Both the position numbers and the translations under genes were made by a program. Positions 60,307 through 64,000 of a stretch of DNA of 64,000 nucleotides are shown here, one piece after another; position 1 is the stretch's first letter; each line of letters opens with the position of its first letter. This DNA comes from Enterococcus alishanensis (GTDB lineage Bacteria > Bacillota > Bacilli > Lactobacillales > Enterococcaceae): NCBI RefSeq assembly GCF_019218635.1, contig NZ_JAHUZB010000005.1, positions 62,001 through 126,000 of the forward strand, in the 5' to 3' direction. The notes beneath the pieces were generated by a model, which saw only the letters and a program-made list of their open reading frames with translations, made no database searches and was not told the origin of the DNA.

Positions 60307-61794
60307 ATGGAACAAATATTATTAAGTGCCGATGCGAAAAAAAAATTGACGATTATACATGCGCTTCAAAAAATGGACTCAAATGTTTATACAATTAATC
60401 AAGTGAAAGCTTTAACAAATTATTCATTTACAACCGTACAAAATATTTTGGTTTCCATTTCAAAAGATTTTATCAAGCTATTTAATGAAACTTTTTTTTC
60501 TGATAACTCATTAATCCATTGGGATAAGCAAAAATATGACCACAATCGCTATTTAAAATATTTGATTAAAAATTCTCTGCCTTATAAATTTACCCTGTAT
60601 ACTTTATTACATCCAAATGCTGATTTAGCAGACTTCAGTGATTATTTATTCTTAAGTTTGTCGACAGTCCGCCGTGCTTTACGTCCTTATTTTGACTATT
60701 TGAGCCAGTTTCCAATCAAAATCAGTATTTCAAACCTAAAAATCACCGGTGATGAATTTGTTATCCGAATCTTTTTTGGATCAGTATTATGGTTAGGGTC
60801 CAGTGGACAGGATTTAATTGACGCGGTTAGTGTCGGAGATAGAGAAAAAGAGCTATTTTCTCATTTGTCATTAGATACACCACCATTTTTTAATTATGAT
60901 TATACTTTTATGGGAATTTTTATTGCTAAGTTGAGGATGGAGCAGAAACAGTTCATTACGAACTATCCATTTAAACATTTAATTCAACCCGATGAGGTAG
61001 TTTACTTAGAGGAATATTTCGCTGAATCATTTGATTTAAGCAAGGCTGAATGGGATATTTCTTCTTTAGTCTATGTTCTTTATTATTTGCCCTACACCTT
61101 TTCTACTAAAGATCCGCGTTTAAAAATAAAAATGGCACAATTTGAGAATAAGCAAGCCACGCTGCCACTAACAAGTTTAGTGATAGAATTTCTAGATGAA
61201 TTTTTAGCAGATGATGCTATCAGTTTAAATGATGATGAATTAATGATGATTAAAGCGAACTTACTGTCAGCGCTAATGAATTTTTCAGTGATTAAAAGTA
61301 ATTTCCTACTCTTCCCTCAGTATATGGAGGAGGAAATGGAAGGAAAAATTAATCCAAAATCAAGACTCTATCAAGAAATCTATGCTTTCTTTATTAAAAT
61401 AACTCGTCGTAAACGTTTTATGTATTTAAAAAATAGTATCCATGAAATAACGACTTATTTTTCAATGTTGCTTTTACCGCTATGGAAAGAAAAGTTAGAC
61501 GATAAAAATTTGATTGTTGGTATTGTTGGCTTAGAACAATTTGTACCGATTTATGATTTGCAAAATTTCTTTTCATTTTTAACTTTTATTGAAACCCGGA
61601 TGATTCCTGTCTATCAAGAAGGACAATCGATTGATCCAAGTATTGATTTTTATGTAGCCGAAACAAAAGCTGCCATTCCTCCAGGAGAAAAAAGATTCTT
61701 CTTGATTCGAAATGAAGGCTTGAGTCGGGAAGAGAGTGTGTTACTCTTTTCTAAATTACAAGAACAATATATTGAAAAAGTTGAGAGCATGTAA
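60307..61794 (+). CDS. Mga-like transcriptional regulator
   Basis: 495 residues, with N-terminal Mga-type helix-turn-helix regions (about 1-60, TINQVKALTNYSFTTVQNILVSISKDF, and about 95-150, ADFSDYLFLSLSTVRRALRPYFDYL), a PRD-like middle (about 170-390) and a C-terminal EIIB-like part (LIVGIVGLEQFVPIYDL). Mga/AtxA-type regulators respond to PTS phosphorylation and activate surface or metabolic genes. It stands between the rhodanese lipoprotein gene (divergent) and tcyABC (convergent), so either could be its target. No PTS gene is adjacent. Confidence 0.87.
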   Translation: MEQILLSADAKKKLTIIHALQKMDSNVYTINQVKALTNYSFTTVQNILVSISKDFIKLFNETFFSDNSLIHWDKQKYDHNRYLKYLIKNSLPYKFTLYTLLHPNADLADFSDYLFLSLSTVRRALRPYFDYLSQFPIKISISNLKITGDEFVIRIFFGSVLWLGSSGQDLIDAVSVGDREKELFSHLSLDTPPFFNYDYTFMGIFIAKLRMEQKQFITNYPFKHLIQPDEVVYLEEYFAESFDLSKAEWDISSLVYVLYYLPYTFSTKDPRLKIKMAQFENKQATLPLTSLVIEFLDEFLADDAISLNDDELMMIKANLLSALMNFSVIKSNFLLFPQYMEEEMEGKINPKSRLYQEIYAFFIKITRRKRFMYLKNSIHEITTYFSMLLLPLWKEKLDDKNLIVGIVGLEQFVPIYDLQNFFSFLTFIETRMIPVYQEGQSIDPSIDFYVAETKAAIPPGEKRFFLIRNEGLSREESVLLFSKLQEQYIEKVESM

Positions 61795-61800
61795 TTAGCT

Positions 61801-61834
61801 AAAAAGTACGTTACACAAAATGTGACGTACTTTC
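61801..61834 (-). terminator. Intrinsic terminator after tcyC
   Basis: AAAGTACGTNACA and its complement around CAAAA form a stem with a U run on the minus strand; it also follows the Mga-like gene. Confidence 0.8.
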
Positions 61835-62563
61835 TTAGACAAATTGTTGAACATATTTTTGAATTCGCTCTGCTGAGCTATCAAAAAAATCAGCTGCAGG
61901 ACCCTCAAAATAAATCTGACCATTTTCCAAAAAAATAATCCGATCAGCAACTTTACGGGCAAATTCAATGTGATGCGTCACAATGATTTGGCCTTTTTTG
62001 TCTTGGGCAATTTTTTGAATCACTTGTAAAACTTCCTGTGCCAATTCTGGATCTAGCGCGCTAGTAGGCTCATCATATAAAATAAATTCTGGTTCCATCG
62101 CCAAAGCTCTCGCAATTGCTACTCGCTGCATTTGACCTCCAGAAAGTTGTTGAGGATATTCATTTTGCTTGTCAGCTAAACCAACTTTTTCCAGTAATAA
62201 AATAGCTTCTCTACGAGCGGTTTCTTTGTTTACTTTTTTTACTTGAACGGGACCTTCCATAACATTTTGTAAGACACTTAAATGAGGGAATAAATTAAAC
62301 TGTTGAAAAACCATACTGAAATGTTGACGATGAGCTTTTAATTCTGGAAATGACATTTTCCGTGGGAAAGTTAATTTTTCTCCTGATATTTCGATCGTAC
62401 CTTTATCAGGTGTTTCTAACAAATCAATGGTCCGCAATAACGTACTTTTTCCAGATCCCGAAGGTCCTAAGATAACGGTCGTTTCCCCGGGAATAAATTG
62501 AATATTTAAATCTTCCAAGACAGTTTGATCAAATGACTTGGTTAAATTTTTTATTGTTAGCAT
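61835..62563 (-). CDS. tcyC: Cystine ABC importer ATPase (TcyC-like)
   Basis: 242 residues, polar amino-acid type ATPase. Walker A GPSGSGKST near residue 34, Q-loop MVFQQFNLFPHLSV near 83, signature LSGGQMQRVAIARAL near 140 and Walker [14 protein letters not shown] near 159, H-loop IIVTHH near 192. Specificity is taken from the binding protein. It follows tcyB by 12 bases. Confidence 0.85.
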   Translation of the reverse strand: MLTIKNLTKSFDQTVLEDLNIQFIPGETTVILGPSGSGKSTLLRTIDLLETPDKGTIEISGEKLTFPRKMSFPELKAHRQHFSMVFQQFNLFPHLSVLQNVMEGPVQVKKVNKETARREAILLLEKVGLADKQNEYPQQLSGGQMQRVAIARALAMEPEFILYDEPTSALDPELAQEVLQVIQKIAQDKKGQIIVTHHIEFARKVADRIIFLENGQIYFEGPAADFFDSSAERIQKYVQQFV

Positions 62564-62575
62564 AATGTGTCTCCT

Positions 62576-63235
62576 TTATGAAAAATACGACATGCGCTTT
62601 TCTAGATAAGTCTGAAGCCAATTTAAAAAAGTACAAACGACCAAATAATAAACAGCAACTAAAGAATATAATAATAAGGGTTCATAGGTTCTAGCAGCAA
62701 TTCTTTGCGCTGTCATAAAGACTTCAACAATCGTAATTGAAGCTGCCAACGAAGTATCTTTTACTAGACTGATAAAATTATTTGACAAAGGTGGTAAAGC
62801 AATCTTAAAAGCTTGGGGGGCAATGATACGATAAAAAATTTGCCACTGACTCATGCCTAAAGAGGCCGCTGATTCATATTGTCCTTCTGGAATTGCTAAG
62901 ATTGCTGAACGAATATTTTCAGAAGCATAGGCACCTGTATTTAAAGAAAAAGTAATAATCGCTGCTGTCCAAGCATCTAATTCAACGCCAATCGATGGTA
63001 AGCCAAAAAAGACAATAAATAATTGCACCAATAAAGGTGTTCCGCGAAAGACCCAGACATAGAAATAAAAAATACCATTTAAAATTTTATTTTTAGATAT
63101 TCGCGCCAAAGCCGTAATTAAAGCAAGAACCATCCCCAACGCAAAAGCAATCAGCGTTAAAGGAATGGTCACTTGAATTAAAGAGGTCAGAAGCGGCAAG
63201 ATGGAACTTTGAATAATTTCAATACTTCGATCCAT
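62576..63235 (-). CDS. tcyB: Cystine ABC importer permease (TcyB-like)
   Basis: 219 residues with about five membrane helices and the EAA loop YESAASLGMSQWQIFYRIIAPQ near residues 124-145, the HisM/TcyB type. VFRGTPLLVQLFIVFFGLP near residue 62 is typical for amino-acid importers. It lies between the genes for the binding protein and the ATPase. ATG start 50 bases after the binding-protein gene. Confidence 0.85.
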   Translation of the reverse strand: MDRSIEIIQSSILPLLTSLIQVTIPLTLIAFALGMVLALITALARISKNKILNGIFYFYVWVFRGTPLLVQLFIVFFGLPSIGVELDAWTAAIITFSLNTGAYASENIRSAILAIPEGQYESAASLGMSQWQIFYRIIAPQAFKIALPPLSNNFISLVKDTSLAASITIVEVFMTAQRIAARTYEPLLLYSLVAVYYLVVCTFLNWLQTYLEKRMSYFS

Positions 63236-63285
63236 TTGATTCTCCTCACTAAGACGATCGTTTTTTTAGTCTTATTTTTAATTCA

Positions 63286-64000
63286 TTATTTAGAAATGTC
63301 TTTGTCAAAATATTTTTCAGACAGTTTTGATAAAGTGCCATTGTCTTTTAATTTTTTCATGGCTTTGTTAATTTTTTTCAATAAAGCTTTGTCATCTTTT
63401 TGGACCATAGCAGCCATTTTTGTTTCGTCTTTTGAAGTTGCGACAATTTTTAAGCTATCGTCATTTTGTTGTTTTACATAATCGTAATAAACTACATCGT
63501 CGTTCAAGGTTGCATCGGCCCGACCAGAATTAACTAATTCAGCCGCTTTACTGAAACCATCTACAGAAACAATTGTTGCACCATCATCTTCTGCCATCGT
63601 TGCATAGTTACTAGTCAAACTTTGAGCTGCTTTTTTTCCTTTTAAATCAGAAAAATCTTTGATATCTTTATTATCTTTATTCACAATCAAAGCAGCATGA
63701 GAAACAGTGTATGGGGTTGAAAAAGCATACTTTTCCTTACGCTCAGGCGTAATACTAGCTTGATTGAAGACAACATCAGATTTACCAGCATCAAAAGCTG
63801 CTAACATTGAATCCCATGGTGCTTCGACAAATTTAACCTTGTAACCCATTTCTTTGGCAACAGCTCTTGCCACATCAACGTCGTACCCAACCAATTTATC
63901 TTTATCATTACGATAAGAAAACGGTGCATAAGTTCCTTCAGTTCCGACTCTTAAAGTTTTGTTGCTGGCTGCTTGATCATTTTCACTTAAGCTTAATGCA
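63286..64000 (-). CDS. tcyA: Cystine-binding lipoprotein/periplasmic-type protein, partial (TcyA/FliY-like)
   Basis: The gene runs off the right edge, so the signal peptide is not seen. The visible 237 or so codons continue upstream of the first internal ATG: ...RVGTEGTYAPFSYRNDKDKLVGYDVDVARAVAKEMGY, then WDSMLAAFDAGKSDVVFNQASITPERKEKYAFSTPY. This matches the cystine-binding FliY/TcyA pattern closely (VGLEGTYPPFSF, DVVINQVTISDERKKKYDFSTPY as I recall for E. coli FliY). It delivers cystine to TcyBC. The sulfur theme fits the neighbouring rhodaneses. Confidence 0.82.
   Translation of the reverse strand, partial: ALSLSENDQAASNKTLRVGTEGTYAPFSYRNDKDKLVGYDVDVARAVAKEMGYKVKFVEAPWDSMLAAFDAGKSDVVFNQASITPERKEKYAFSTPYTVSHAALIVNKDNKDIKDFSDLKGKKAAQSLTSNYATMAEDDGATIVSVDGFSKAAELVNSGRADATLNDDVVYYDYVKQQNDDSLKIVATSKDETKMAAMVQKDDKALLKKINKAMKKLKDNGTLSKLSEKYFDKDISK

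Overview
The window is low-GC Gram-positive DNA and most resembles an Enterococcus or a close relative in the Lactobacillales. This rests on gene content and order: ackA, a YtxK-like methyltransferase and a complete comG operon; trmB with a ytmP-like kinase; ecsAB, hit, ytxH and prsA; a sigma-54/LevR-controlled cellobiose-type PTS; T-box control of an amino-acid ABC importer; and an Mga-type regulator. No rRNA, tRNA, CRISPR array, insertion sequence or phage gene was seen. Most genes are on the minus strand.

Layout. 1-0.4 kb: the start of a divergent enolase behind a fluoride riboswitch. 0.4-7.1 kb: an NAD(P)H oxidoreductase, acetate kinase, a methyltransferase and comGA-GG. 7.1-19.5 kb: housekeeping genes (trmB, a phosphotransferase, D-amino acid aminotransferase, ecsAB, hit, ytxH, prsA, a Nudix/wHTH protein, rlmN, a PadR/DUF1129 pair, ftsK). 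19.5-22.1 kb: a polar amino-acid ABC importer behind a T-box whose antiterminator/terminator unit is duplicated. 22.1-30.6 kb: a sigma-54-dependent PTS operon with 6-phospho-beta-glucosidase, MupG and a GNAT protein, next to its LevR-type activator. 30.8-37.9 kb: a lipoprotein, topB, DUF1033, a small membrane protein, an ABC exporter and a DUF998 protein. 38-40 kb: a YjiM/YjiL (double-cubane cluster protein and activator) pair. 40-47.4 kb: an amidohydrolase, transaldolase, nanE, proBA and ahpCF.

The most unusual part is 48.6-64 kb. A tightly packed 13-gene minus-strand operon (48632-58919) joins a secreted two-domain rhodanese, a small membrane protein, an HdrCB/GlpC-like iron-sulfur protein split over two genes, a YnjBCD-like ABC importer, two rSAM/selenodomain-associated-type transferases (TIGR04283 and DUF2064/TIGR04282 types), an APH-fold kinase, a nucleoside hydrolase and a TVP38/TMEM64 membrane protein. 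Its core recalls E. coli ydjXYZ-ynjABCDE, whose function is unknown. A rhodanese lipoprotein, an Mga-like regulator and a cystine importer (tcyABC) follow.

Three transcripts (yjiML, the 13-gene operon and the rhodanese lipoprotein) begin with the same kind of leader: a good promoter, a very strong Shine-Dalgarno, a tiny ORF of 4 or 8 codons, then a conserved CTTAG...CTAAG hairpin. In the operon leader a possible intrinsic terminator competes with an antiterminator that lies inside the tiny ORF. This links rhodaneses, split iron-sulfur electron carriers and a double-cubane reductase in one apparent regulon, probably for sulfur or another chalcogen. It is the best candidate here for an undescribed system. 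All functional assignments come from reading the sequence; no database search was run.
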